A stretch of 64,000 nucleotides of DNA. It comes from Clostridia bacterium. Its GTDB lineage: Bacteria > Bacillota > Clostridia > Oscillospirales > CAG-382. The notes beneath the pieces are model-generated. The model made no database searches. It saw only the letters and a list, made by a program, of their open reading frames with translations, and was not told the origin of the DNA. Below, in pieces: positions 40,606-49,316 of the stretch. Location: NCBI GenBank assembly GCA_017399965.1, contig JAFQAP010000033.1, positions 57,950-121,949 on the forward strand, written 5' to 3'. The first letter of the stretch is position 1. Every line of letters starts with the position of its first letter. Both the position numbers and the translations under genes were made by a program.

Positions 40606-42699
40606 TTATTCTAAAGAGTCAATAAGCGTAAAATCGCTTGCGGAATAGGAATATAGGGAAGGAACGCCGTTTATTTCCATAACAATGTAAATGTAATCGC
40701 CGATTATCACACTGTTGATCGTGGGAACGTGGAACGTATTAGCATCTATCTGTATTTCTTCCTGTTGGAATTTGCCGATAGAATTAAGCTCGTTTCCGTT
40801 GTACTTGAACGCTTCAATGCAGTATACGGATTTAAACTTCGCTTCTCCCAATACTATATTTTCGGAATAAGTAACCGTTATAATGTCACGGGTATCGTTG
40901 AATACCATGGTGTCCACAACGTCATACATTTGCCAAACGGGATTTTTTCTTGCGCCCAGATCGTAACTTGTTTTTTTCGTTATGTTAAGCGGATCGGAAC
41001 AATCGTATATGGTAATGGTTAAATTATTGTTTGCGTTTTCGGGAGAAAAAACGTTTCCGTACCCGAATATCATATCTTTTCCGAAGGATTTAAGGTAAGT
41101 GAGCATACCCTCGCCGGATCCTTCCGAAACATCTTTTATCACTTGGCAGCTTGAAAGATCTACGGCAAAGAGTACTTTGCTTAAAGTGTTTACCTCTACG
41201 TATCCTGCGCTGTTTTCAGAAAATCTTACCGCAGGAATGTTGGTATAAGAAATATCACGGTATATTGAGTCTTTATATGAAAGGTTTTCGTCCAGAACCA
41301 TAAATCCGTATTTTTCGTCATTTACCAAAGCGATGCGCAGATTATTTTCGTAAAGATCGAAAGACTTATCGTTGAAATATTGCCCGTTTACCCGTGCGCC
41401 GCCCGTATAGACCGGAATACAGTCTTCGAAAGTAAAACGGTCGATGTATATACAATACCCGTATTGGGATTTATACATTCCTTTTATTTTGAACACGTGG
41501 CCGTCCGCACCGTATATTTGGGTGGTATCGTCTATCACGCAGACAGTGTTACACTCAAAGGTCTGCAGATCAAATCCGGTTACCACGAATACCGATGGGG
41601 ACTTTATCACTTCGGGTATATAAATATTTTCGGGGGAGACAGTCTTACCGCCGTTTGTTCCCGATACGGGCAATGCCGCCATAACGTCGTCTTTTGTTAT
41701 TTCTTGGGACTTGTTTTCGGAAGCCTCATTTTCGTCACAGTTAGTAAAAATGTATTGGGGTTCTCTGGGTATGGAGTAAGTGGTTGCTATATACAGTCTG
41801 TCTTCGTCAAACTGTATGCTGTTGCAGTAACCTGTCTGAACAAAAACTTCTCTTTCTTCAAGGGTGCAGTTTTTCGTTACGTCGTAAATGTGAATGTATG
41901 TCGCGTCCTTGCATCCGGTATGCAGTAATTCTGAGTAGCGGCGCAATACGTACAGTCTGCCGTCATTAACAAACATTCCTTCGTATTTGCTGTGCTGAGG
42001 GTCATCCATGGGAAGATCGGTTTTTGATGAGCGTGCTATTTTTCCGTTGCTCACGGAATAAACAGTTATAAAATTGCCGTTAAACCGGTTGTTCAGTACG
42101 TATATGAAATTATCATCGTGAACGATTTTTTTGAATTCCACTGCGGTGTTATCCGTACCGGAATCGAAGAAGTCTGTGCTGGGGCGGCTGTGATACGCGC
42201 CGCAAACAAAATCTCTGTAAATACCGTCGCCGATATCGGTAAAGTTATTGTCTGAACCTTCATCGGTGCTGCCCCAATTATTCCCATATTCATTTTTATT
42301 GTTGCTAAAATAATCCAACAGCATTTCCGCTGTTTTATCGTATGCATCCTTGTTGGAAAGCAGGTACGTGATATCCGGTGTTTCCCCTTCCTGCGATGTT
42401 TCGCCTGCGTTTTCGTTATCGGAAACATCCTGCGAAGAAGCGGGAGGTATTATTCCTTCAAGCAGGTTGACGTTTTCCGTACTTTCATCGGAAAAAATAT
42501 TGTCAATCAACTTGGAAGCAGGGAAAAAGGAAGCGATGCCGATAAAGATAATCAAACACGCGGCGGCAAGGGATATCCATCTGCGGTATGCCGCTTTTTT
42601 GGATGCTTTCGCGGCCTTTATTAATTCTTCCGCGTTTATTTTCGATTCATTGGAAAGCTTTACGTTTTCCATTGTTTTTTTGTATTTATCCTCAAACAT
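40606..42699 (-). CDS. Membrane beta-propeller protein, likely anti-sigma factor
   Basis: A 697-residue protein. The first ~45 residues are a cytosolic, helical segment (KYKKTMENVKLSNESKINAEELIKAAKASKKAAYRR), then comes one membrane helix (WISLAAACLIIFIGIASFF), a Ser/Asp-rich linker, and an outside beta-propeller region homologous in style to the neighbour at 38664. The layout, a short cytosolic helix bundle, one membrane helix and an outside sensor, next to an ECF sigma factor 1 nt away, suggests an anti-sigma factor that gates sigma. No zinc-binding anti-sigma motif is seen. Function is inferred. Confidence 0.78.
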   Translation of the reverse strand: MFEDKYKKTMENVKLSNESKINAEELIKAAKASKKAAYRRWISLAAACLIIFIGIASFFPASKLIDNIFSDESTENVNLLEGIIPPASSQDVSDNENAGETSQEGETPDITYLLSNKDAYDKTAEMLLDYFSNNKNEYGNNWGSTDEGSDNNFTDIGDGIYRDFVCGAYHSRPSTDFFDSGTDNTAVEFKKIVHDDNFIYVLNNRFNGNFITVYSVSNGKIARSSKTDLPMDDPQHSKYEGMFVNDGRLYVLRRYSELLHTGCKDATYIHIYDVTKNCTLEEREVFVQTGYCNSIQFDEDRLYIATTYSIPREPQYIFTNCDENEASENKSQEITKDDVMAALPVSGTNGGKTVSPENIYIPEVIKSPSVFVVTGFDLQTFECNTVCVIDDTTQIYGADGHVFKIKGMYKSQYGYCIYIDRFTFEDCIPVYTGGARVNGQYFNDKSFDLYENNLRIALVNDEKYGFMVLDENLSYKDSIYRDISYTNIPAVRFSENSAGYVEVNTLSKVLFAVDLSSCQVIKDVSEGSGEGMLTYLKSFGKDMIFGYGNVFSPENANNNLTITIYDCSDPLNITKKTSYDLGARKNPVWQMYDVVDTMVFNDTRDIITVTYSENIVLGEAKFKSVYCIEAFKYNGNELNSIGKFQQEEIQIDANTFHVPTINSVIIGDYIYIVMEINGVPSLYSYSASDFTLIDSLE

Positions 42700-42700
42700 T

Positions 42701-43183
42701 TTAAAACTCCTCCTCTGTAAGTATTTCTTTAAGCTTTTGTCTGCTTCGGTGCAGCGCCGTTTTTACCGCGGAAACACTTTTGCCTGTGGCGGCGGATATT
42801 TCCGAAACCGACATATTCTCATAGTAAAAAAGATGTATTACCACGCGCATTTGCTCGGGCAGGGAAGATACGGCGTACCACACGTCGCTCTTTTCCGCAT
42901 CGAACACGGACACGTCTGTTTCCGTGTCGCTCCTGCGGGTGCGCCAAGGTGATAAAAGCAGGGATTTTGAGCAGTTTATTGCCACCCGTATAAACCAAGC
43001 CTTTTCGTGTTCCTCGCTTTTAAAAACAGGTGCCCGTTTTATAAAGCGCACAAACACCTCTTGGGTTATGTCTTCTGCGTCATCTTTGTTTTTTGCCCGC
43101 ACGAAAGCAATGCGGTACACGGTGTCCGCATATTTTTTAAGGATATTTTCTATGGCAGCATTCGTACGCAATGCCCGTTCCAT
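42701..43183 (-). CDS. ECF RNA polymerase sigma factor
   Basis: A 160-residue extracytoplasmic-function sigma factor. Region 2 is in YADTVYRIAFVRAKNKDDAEDITQEVFVRF (about 19-48). Region 4 is SLPEQMRVVIHLFYYENMSVSEISAATGKSVSAVKTALHRSRQKLKE (about 107-153), which binds the -35 box. AAAGGAG lies 8 nt before the ATG at 43183, preferred over upstream in-frame starts. It is the first of three genes, followed 1 nt later by the putative anti-sigma protein. It probably drives its own operon (see 43213). Confidence 0.92.
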   Translation of the reverse strand: MERALRTNAAIENILKKYADTVYRIAFVRAKNKDDAEDITQEVFVRFIKRAPVFKSEEHEKAWFIRVAINCSKSLLLSPWRTRRSDTETDVSVFDAEKSDVWYAVSSLPEQMRVVIHLFYYENMSVSEISAATGKSVSAVKTALHRSRQKLKEILTEEEF

Positions 43184-43212
43184 AAAACGCACTCCTTTTC
43201 GTGGTTTCATAC

Positions 43213-43243
43213 ATAATACTTTGCAAAGGGGAAAAAGGTTACA
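43213..43243 (-). promoter_or_regulatory. Possible ECF-type promoter of the sigma operon
   Basis: On the minus strand TGTAACC (43243-43237) followed by T5 resembles the AAC-centred -35 of ECF sigma factors. AAGTATTAT lies further downstream in the -10 position. The -10 is not a strong match. Confidence 0.45.
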
Positions 43244-43292
43244 AGGAAAATAAAAATATTTTAAAAAAATCAATAAAGGCGGAAAAACGATT

Positions 43293-43508
43293 CATTTGGA
43301 TGCAGAAGCCTTTTTCGCGAGTGGGGAGCTGTAGTAGCCTACTGCCTCCCGAGCGAAAATGGCTACAAAAACGCATTTGAAATAAAAACAAAAGAAGTCC
43401 GTGGCGAACTACGGACTTCTTACCTTAGCATAATGGAACGCGCAGTTCTCACTTTTGCGTTTTCAACATATTCTTTTTGTTATTGCGTTTTTGGTTCTGC
43501 GCCGAATG
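43293..43508 (-). repeat. Structured repeat element, copy 2 (216 bp), downstream of the AGE epimerase gene
   Basis: Second copy of the element at 32458-32629, on the minus strand, starting 8 nt after the stop of the epimerase gene. Its ends are CATTCGGCGCAGAACC and, on the other strand, CATTTGGATGCAGAAG (identical to copy 1). In gene direction it holds a hairpin AAGAAGTCCGT/ACGGACTTCTT followed by TTGTTTTTATTTC, then a domain with TTTTCGC/GCGAAAA, GGGAG/CTCCC and GTAG/CTAC helices. Identical blocks with copy 1 include CGTTTTTGTAG, GGCAGTAGG and CTACAGCTC. The hairpin is probably the terminator of the epimerase gene. Confidence 0.75.
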
Positions 43509-43516
43509 AATTGTTT

Positions 43517-44737
43517 TTAAAGAAGAGATGTGGGTTCGGTGTCGTTTTCAAGCCACGAAAGGATCATTTCGCAGTTCATAAGACATCTGGGGTGGTGGAA
43601 GGGGCCTTTCCACATAGAGCCCTTCTGGGTGTGGGAAACGGTGCCGTCCTTGTGGAGATAACCGTACCACTCGCCGTTTTCCTTGTCTGCAAAGTGGCCG
43701 AATGCCCAAACGTGGATCTTTTCAAACCAATCCCAGTACTTCTTGTCGCCGGTAAGCTTGTATGCAAGCAGAGTTGCGATAAGCGCTTCGTTGTGTACCC
43801 ACCAAAGCTTCATATCCCACTCAAGCTGTTCGCAGGGTCTGCCCTTTACGTCGGTAAAGTAAATAAATCCGCCGTACTGCTTGTCCCAGCCCCATTCAAG
43901 ATGCCAATCCAGAATAGTAAGCGCCTTTTCAAGAAGCTCCTTATCGCCGGTATAAACTGCCTGATTCATAAGGAACCAGCTGTTTTCCATAGAGTGTCCG
44001 GGGTTGATACATCTGCCTGCGGGGTTATCTATAAACTCACCGTTGGGGCCGACACATTCAAGTACGCACTTAAACTCGGGCTTGTAGTGATAATTAATGA
44101 TAGCATCTACCATTTCCTGAGCAACTGCGGTGTAGTAATCTGCTTTTTCGGGGTCGCAGCGGCGAAGCACCTGCGCAGAGGATACGAGTACCATAGGTAC
44201 TGCGGATGCGCGGTCGGAGCGTGTCTCCGCATAGGACTTGGGAGTTATCTTAAAGGGGTCGTTCTTTGCATCGTGATAAATGTTCAGCATAAGCTCAAAG
44301 CATTCTTCTGCTTTCTTTATAGCTTCCTTGTTGCCGGTAGCCAGACCGTATTCAGCCATAGAGATTACATAAAAGCTTTCGGAGAACATATAGCGGCGTT
44401 TTCTCAAGGGCTTGCCGTCCTGAGTAACGGTGAAATACATTCTGCCGTCTTTATCCACGCACTTTTCGTTAAGGAAGTTTACGCCTGATTCCGCATATTC
44501 CTTCCAGAGAGGGTTTTCGCCGTAACGGTTCTGAAGTGCGGAAAATGTCCACAGACATCTGCCCTGGAACCAAACGGATTTATCGTTGTTATAGCTTTTG
44601 CCTTCTTTGTCTACGCTGGTAATGTATCCGCCGTTTTCTTTATCCAGCAGGTCGCTGCCAACCCAGAAGGGAATACAGTCGTTCATAAGCTGATCGTGGT
44701 AAAACTGACGGTAACTTGCAAAGGTTTCCTTTTTCAT
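43517..44737 (-). CDS. AGE-family epimerase/isomerase
   Basis: A 406-residue cytosolic protein with an (alpha/alpha)6-barrel, as in N-acylglucosamine 2-epimerase, cellobiose 2-epimerase and related enzymes. The two His regions of the active site are present: PGHSMENSWFL (about 250) and WWVHNEALIATLL (about 305). FQGRCLWTFSAL and the final GSMWKGPFHHPRCLM support the family. Substrate is unknown: ManNAc/GlcNAc and cellobiose or mannose interconversions are all possible. It has its own consensus promoter, divergent from the next operon. Confidence 0.9.
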   Translation of the reverse strand: MKKETFASYRQFYHDQLMNDCIPFWVGSDLLDKENGGYITSVDKEGKSYNNDKSVWFQGRCLWTFSALQNRYGENPLWKEYAESGVNFLNEKCVDKDGRMYFTVTQDGKPLRKRRYMFSESFYVISMAEYGLATGNKEAIKKAEECFELMLNIYHDAKNDPFKITPKSYAETRSDRASAVPMVLVSSAQVLRRCDPEKADYYTAVAQEMVDAIINYHYKPEFKCVLECVGPNGEFIDNPAGRCINPGHSMENSWFLMNQAVYTGDKELLEKALTILDWHLEWGWDKQYGGFIYFTDVKGRPCEQLEWDMKLWWVHNEALIATLLAYKLTGDKKYWDWFEKIHVWAFGHFADKENGEWYGYLHKDGTVSHTQKGSMWKGPFHHPRCLMNCEMILSWLENDTEPTSLL

Positions 44738-44776
44738 TTCACATACACCTCATATATCTCTTTTTTCGGTATATAT

Positions 44777-44805
44777 ATTTTAATAAATTTATGTATGAAT
44801 GTCAA
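44777..44805 (-). promoter_or_regulatory. Promoter of the AGE epimerase gene
   Basis: On the minus strand TTGACA (44805-44800), 17 nt, TAAAAT (44782-44777). The -35 box is only 5 nt from that of the next, opposite promoter. Confidence 0.8.
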
Positions 44806-44810
44806 TATAA

Positions 44811-44839
44811 TTGACAAATTAAATTTGCGGTGATATAAT
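44811..44839 (+). promoter_or_regulatory. Consensus promoter of the BspA/alaS operon
   Basis: TTGACA (44811-44816), 17 nt, TATAAT (44834-44839), with TGA before the -10, a full extended consensus. It could serve the nine plus-strand genes that follow, with few nucleotides between them. Confidence 0.88.
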
Positions 44840-44886
44840 ATAAGATGTTATTTTGTGTCAAGCTTTAACTTTAAGAGGAGGAGTAA

Positions 44887-45693
44887 ATGAAAAAAATAAC
44901 CGCTGTTTTGATTATAGCCTTGCTGTGCGTTTCGCTGTGCTCCTGCAACAGCAGTCTTGTTACCACTATCAAGGGATATCTGGGTCAGGAAACCGTAGAA
45001 AAGCCTGCGGGGTATATAGAAACCAAAGAGAATGAATTTTACGTTTACGACGTATTTAAAAAACATATTGAGCTTATAGAATACAAGGGCGGGGAAAAGG
45101 ACGTAGTGATCCCCACCGAACTTGAGGGTAAGCCCGTTACGGTAATAGGCGATTCCTGCTTTTACAGAAACACCAGTATAGAAACCGTTATCGTGCCGGA
45201 GGGAATAGAGATTATAGAGACCGCGGCGTTTTACTGCTGCACCTCTTTAAGAAGAGCGTCTTTGCCCGAATCCTGCGTGTCATTCGGTGAAAAGCTGTTT
45301 TCCTGGTGCGAAGCTTTGGAAAGCATAAAGCTTCCTTCGGGTATGACGTCCGTTCCCGATTACGCCTTTAACAACTGCACCTCTTTAACTGAAATTATCT
45401 GGAACACCACCGTTACCCATATAGGCGTCCGCGCCTTTTCCTGGTGTACTTCCCTTAACACCGTGGTGTTGCCGGAAAGCGTTGCGACAATAGCTTCCTA
45501 TGCATTTTATGATTGCGGAACTCTTCAGACCGTTATCATTCCCCCTGCGGCGGAATACGCTTCCAACGCATTTGAAAAGTGCGATAACGCCACCGTTACC
45601 GGCGGCAATGTAATGACGGAAACTTCGGACGTATCCGAGGATCTGTCTGCACCGGAAGAAATTTCCGAAGAAATTTCACAAACAATATCGTAA
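44887..45693 (+). CDS. BspA-like leucine-rich repeat lipoprotein
   Basis: A 268-residue lipoprotein (lipobox LCSC, Cys20). After a short N-terminal part come about six LRR_5/BspA-type repeats (residues about 85-245), each with a pattern like F-x(2)-C-x-SL-x(4)-LP-x(3)-x-I, for example AFNNCTSLTEIIW and AFSWCTSLNTVVLPESV. Repeats of this type are found in Treponema and Clostridia surface proteins and bind proteins or glycans. The tail is Ser/Glu-rich. GGAGGAG precedes the ATG. It begins the long operon containing alaS, with no known link to tRNA charging. Confidence 0.88.
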   Translation: MKKITAVLIIALLCVSLCSCNSSLVTTIKGYLGQETVEKPAGYIETKENEFYVYDVFKKHIELIEYKGGEKDVVIPTELEGKPVTVIGDSCFYRNTSIETVIVPEGIEIIETAAFYCCTSLRRASLPESCVSFGEKLFSWCEALESIKLPSGMTSVPDYAFNNCTSLTEIIWNTTVTHIGVRAFSWCTSLNTVVLPESVATIASYAFYDCGTLQTVIIPPAAEYASNAFEKCDNATVTGGNVMTETSDVSEDLSAPEEISEEISQTIS

Positions 45694-45721
45694 AAAAGAA
45701 ACCGAAAGGATTTTTAAAATA

Positions 45722-48361
45722 ATGGAACCGTTATCACTTAACACTCTCCGCGAGAGATATCTTAAATTCTTTGAATCCAAAGGACATCTTCGTCTGGATT
45801 CTTTTCCCCTCGTGCCTCAGGGCGATAGCTCACTGCTTTTAATAAACGCAGGTATGGCTCCTCTTAAGCCTTATTTTACCGGTGAGCGTATTCCTCCCCG
45901 CAAGAGAGTTACCACCTGTCAGAAATGTGTACGTACCCTTGATATAGACAACGTAGGTAAGACCGCACGCCACGGCACTTTCTTTGAAATGCTGGGCAAC
46001 TTCTCCTTCGGTGATTATTTCAAAGAGGAGGCTATTCCCTGGGCTTGGGAATTTCTTACCAAGGATCTGGGCATTCCCGAAGACAGACTTTACCCCAGTG
46101 TTTACGTTGAGGACGACGAAGCACTTGAGATATGGGTCAAGATCGGCGTACCCAGAGAAAGGATAGTAAAGCTGGGCAAGGACGATAACTTCTGGGAAAT
46201 AGGCGCAGGCCCCTGCGGACCCTGCTCCGAGATATACTTTGACCGCGGTATCGAAAAAGGCTGCGGCAAGGAAACCTGCGGTCCCGGCTGCGATTGCGAC
46301 AGATTTGTAGAGATCTGGAACATAGTTTTCACTCAGTTTGACGGAGACGGACAAGGCAATTACACCCGCCTTGCAAACCCCAACATAGATACAGGTATGG
46401 GACTTGAGCGTCTTGCCTGCGTAATGCAGGGTGTGGGCAACCTTTTCGAGGTTGATACCATACGCAATATCATCACAGAGATAAGCCGTATTTCCGGCAA
46501 GGAATATACCGGTTCTTCCGCAGATGACGACGTTTCCATCCGCGTTATTACCGACCATATCCGCACCGCCACCTTCCTTATAAGCGACGGCGTTATCCCC
46601 TCCAACGAGGGCAGAGGATACATTCTCCGCCGTGTTCTCCGCAGAGCCGCACGCCACGGCAAGCTTTTGGGTATTCAGGGTGCATTCCTTTCCGATCTTT
46701 GCGATACGGTTATAAGAGAAAGCGGAAAAGCATATCCCGAATTGGAAGAAAAGCGCGGCTATATTAAAAAGACTATCGAAGTAGAAGAAGACCGCTTCCG
46801 TCAGACTCTTGATGCAGGTCTTAACATTCTTGAAAAAATGGTTGCAGACACTCTTGCCGCAAAGGGAGATACTCTTTCCGGCGAAGATCTGTTCAAACTT
46901 TACGATACCTTCGGATTCCCCGTAGATCTCACCCGTGAGATCGCCGCAGAAAAGGGAGTCGGTATTGACGAAGACGCATTCAAGGCTCTTATGACCGAGC
47001 AAAAGCGCCGCGCCCGCGAAGCACGTGCCGCTTTGGGTGATAACAGCTGGAGCGACGATGCTATGACCGCTATCGACCGCACCGTGCCCACTCAGTTCGT
47101 TGGCTACGATTTCACTTCCGCAGGAAGCGAGATAAAATATATACTTTCCGAAGGAGAGGCTGTAAACTTCCTTTCCGCAGGTAAGGCTGTGCTGGTGCTT
47201 GATATCACTCCTTTCTATGCCGAAAGCGGCGGACAGGTAGGCGATACCGGTGTTATCACCACCGAAACCGGTGTTTTTGTTGTAGAAGACACTAAAAAGA
47301 CTCACGAAGGTCAGTATCTCCATACCGGCTATGTATCCGAAGGCAGTATCGGTCTGGGCAAGTGCGTTGCAAGCGTAGACGAAGAGAGAAGAAACGCTAT
47401 TGCAAGAAACCACTCCTCCGTTCACCTGCTTCAGGCGGCACTCCGCAAGGTGCTGGGAACTCACGTTGAGCAGGCAGGCTCTTATGTGGACGAGCACAGA
47501 GCACGCTTTGACTTTACTCACTTCGCTGCTATGACCGGCGAAGAGATCACTGCCGTTGAAACTCTCGTAAACCAAGAGATACTTAAGGGTGAAGAGATCA
47601 TTACCGAAGAAAAGACTATTGCCGAAGCAAAAGCAGACGGAGCTATGGCTCTGTTCGGCGAAAAGTACGGCGATACCGTAAGAGTTGTTAAAATGGGCGG
47701 TTTCTCCGCAGAACTTTGCGGCGGTACTCACCTTTGCAATACCGCAAAAGCAGGTCTGTTCCGTATCGTTTCCGAATCCGGTGTAGCTGCAGGCGTACGC
47801 CGTATAGAAGCAATTACGGGCATGAACGCTTTGAACGCTTTCCGTGAAAGAGATAATACTATCGAAAAGGTTCGCTCCACCATTAAGGCGAACAGCGTAA
47901 GCGATATCGTTGCCAAGGCAGAGGCTGTTCAGGCGGAAATAAAGAATCTTTCCAAAGAACTGGAAAAGGCTAACGTAAGTATCTGCTCCAACAAAGCTTG
48001 CGCCGCTTGCGCAGAAGCTGTTACGGTTGGAAGCGTAAAGTTGGTAAGATGCTGCTTTGAAAACACTCCCGTAGATGCTCTCCGTACCGCTATCGACGGT
48101 ATCGTAAGCAAGGACGGAGATACAGTATGCGTATTCTCCGCTGTCAACGACGGCAAGCTTACCTTTGCTTCCGGCGCAGGTAAGAGCGCAGTAGGCGCAG
48201 GCGCACACGCAGGTATGCTGCTTAAAAATCTGTCCTCTATTGTAGGCGGTGGCGGCGGCGGCAGACCCGACAGCGCAACCAGCGGCGGTAAATTCGTTGA
48301 AAAGGTGGGCGAGGCTATGGAAGCCCTTCCCGAAATCCTTTCTTCCCAGCTTAAAAAATAA
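45722..48361 (+). CDS. alaS: Alanyl-tRNA synthetase
   Basis: The complete 879-residue AlaRS. The class II core has motif 1-like GDSSLLLINAGMAPLKPYF and GNFSFGDYFKEEAIPWAWEF; the editing domain has HSSVHLLQAALR and CGGTHLCNTA (zinc ligands); a C-terminal DHHA1-type domain follows. A GC-rich stretch of Gly (GGGGGGRPD) is near the end. GAAAGGA precedes the ATG. A long minus-strand open frame across it is an antisense shadow. Confidence 0.97.
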   Translation: MEPLSLNTLRERYLKFFESKGHLRLDSFPLVPQGDSSLLLINAGMAPLKPYFTGERIPPRKRVTTCQKCVRTLDIDNVGKTARHGTFFEMLGNFSFGDYFKEEAIPWAWEFLTKDLGIPEDRLYPSVYVEDDEALEIWVKIGVPRERIVKLGKDDNFWEIGAGPCGPCSEIYFDRGIEKGCGKETCGPGCDCDRFVEIWNIVFTQFDGDGQGNYTRLANPNIDTGMGLERLACVMQGVGNLFEVDTIRNIITEISRISGKEYTGSSADDDVSIRVITDHIRTATFLISDGVIPSNEGRGYILRRVLRRAARHGKLLGIQGAFLSDLCDTVIRESGKAYPELEEKRGYIKKTIEVEEDRFRQTLDAGLNILEKMVADTLAAKGDTLSGEDLFKLYDTFGFPVDLTREIAAEKGVGIDEDAFKALMTEQKRRAREARAALGDNSWSDDAMTAIDRTVPTQFVGYDFTSAGSEIKYILSEGEAVNFLSAGKAVLVLDITPFYAESGGQVGDTGVITTETGVFVVEDTKKTHEGQYLHTGYVSEGSIGLGKCVASVDEERRNAIARNHSSVHLLQAALRKVLGTHVEQAGSYVDEHRARFDFTHFAAMTGEEITAVETLVNQEILKGEEIITEEKTIAEAKADGAMALFGEKYGDTVRVVKMGGFSAELCGGTHLCNTAKAGLFRIVSESGVAAGVRRIEAITGMNALNAFRERDNTIEKVRSTIKANSVSDIVAKAEAVQAEIKNLSKELEKANVSICSNKACAACAEAVTVGSVKLVRCCFENTPVDALRTAIDGIVSKDGDTVCVFSAVNDGKLTFASGAGKSAVGAGAHAGMLLKNLSSIVGGGGGGRPDSATSGGKFVEKVGEAMEALPEILSSQLKK

Positions 48362-48373
48362 GGAGTAAAAACC

Positions 48374-48712
48374 ATGAACTGTATTTTTTGCAAAATAGTA
48401 AACGGCGAAATTCCTTGTTCCAAGGTGTATGAGGACGAATATTGTCTTGCTTTTAAGGATCTTAATCCCGCGGCTCCCGTTCACGTTCTCGTGGTGCCCA
48501 AAACGCATATCGAATCTGTGGACAGGACAGATGCCGAAAATATAGATACAGTGGCAAAGGTACTTTTGGCGCTCCCCAAGGTGGCAAAAGCGCTTTCTCT
48601 TGAAAACGGTTACCGCGTTATCACCAACGTAGGCGAGGACGGCGGTCAGACCGTAAAGCATTTGCATTTCCATATTCTCGGCGGTATAAAGCTTGCCGAA
48701 AAATTAAATTAA
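48374..48712 (+). CDS. HinT-like histidine triad protein
   Basis: A 112-residue HIT protein of the HinT type, the purine nucleoside phosphoramidase family. CIFCKIVNGEIP at the start is typical, followed by VLVVPKTHIESV and the triad HLHFHILGG (about residues 96-104). It follows alaS by 12 nt. It is a different subgroup from the HIT gene at 6647. In Clostridia hinT often lies near alaS. Confidence 0.94.
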   Translation: MNCIFCKIVNGEIPCSKVYEDEYCLAFKDLNPAAPVHVLVVPKTHIESVDRTDAENIDTVAKVLLALPKVAKALSLENGYRVITNVGEDGGQTVKHLHFHILGGIKLAEKLN

Positions 48713-48731
48713 TAAAAAGGATGTTTGTATT

Positions 48732-49298
48732 ATGAAGATCAATCCCGAAACCTTTCTTACTTATCCTCTTGACGTTGCGGGACTTCACAGAGAGCTTCCC
48801 GTTTGCAAGGTGAACGATGGCTTGTATATTGCCGCATTCGTAATCTTCGGCGATGTTGAGCTTACCGTAGCCTGCGCCTCCGAGCTTATCAAAAAGCTCC
48901 CTCCCCACGATATTCTTATCACGGCGGAATCCAAGGGTATTCCCCTTGTTTACGAAATGGCACGTCAGCTTGGCACAAATAAATATCTTATTGCCCGTAA
49001 AGCCGCAAAGCTTTATATGAAGGATCCTCACGCTGTGGAGGTTCAGTCTATCACCACCGCAAAAAAACAGACTCTTTTTATAGATAAAGACGATGTTGAA
49101 TGTATGCGTGGCAAGCGCGTTGTTATCGTTGATGACGTTATCAGCACCGGCGAAAGCCTTTTCGCAGTAGAAAAGCTTGTCAAGCAGGCAGGCGGCATAG
49201 TTGCGGGCAAGATGGCTATTCTTGCGGAGGGCGACGCCGAATACCGCGAGGATATAACCTATCTTCAGCACATTCCTCTTTTATTCCCCGAAAAATAG
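48732..49298 (+). CDS. Phosphoribosyltransferase, adenine-type (Apt-like)
   Basis: A 188-residue type I phosphoribosyltransferase. The PRPP-binding loop is VVIVDDVISTGES (about 134-146), and ITAESKGIPLVYEMAR gives the preceding base-binding region. The N-terminal part is longer than in many Apt proteins (about 170). It is closest to the adenine phosphoribosyltransferase group in the layout, but the base may be different. It is co-transcribed with hinT and comEC. Confidence 0.87.
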   Translation: MKINPETFLTYPLDVAGLHRELPVCKVNDGLYIAAFVIFGDVELTVACASELIKKLPPHDILITAESKGIPLVYEMARQLGTNKYLIARKAAKLYMKDPHAVEVQSITTAKKQTLFIDKDDVECMRGKRVVIVDDVISTGESLFAVEKLVKQAGGIVAGKMAILAEGDAEYREDITYLQHIPLLFPEK

Positions 49299-49316
49299 TT
49301 TTCAGGAGCGATACAT

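Noticed and set aside
45839..48673. A 944-codon open frame on the minus strand opposite alaS and hinT
   Set aside because: The plus strand encodes an unmistakable AlaRS over the same stretch; the minus-strand sequence has no recognisable domain or start signal.
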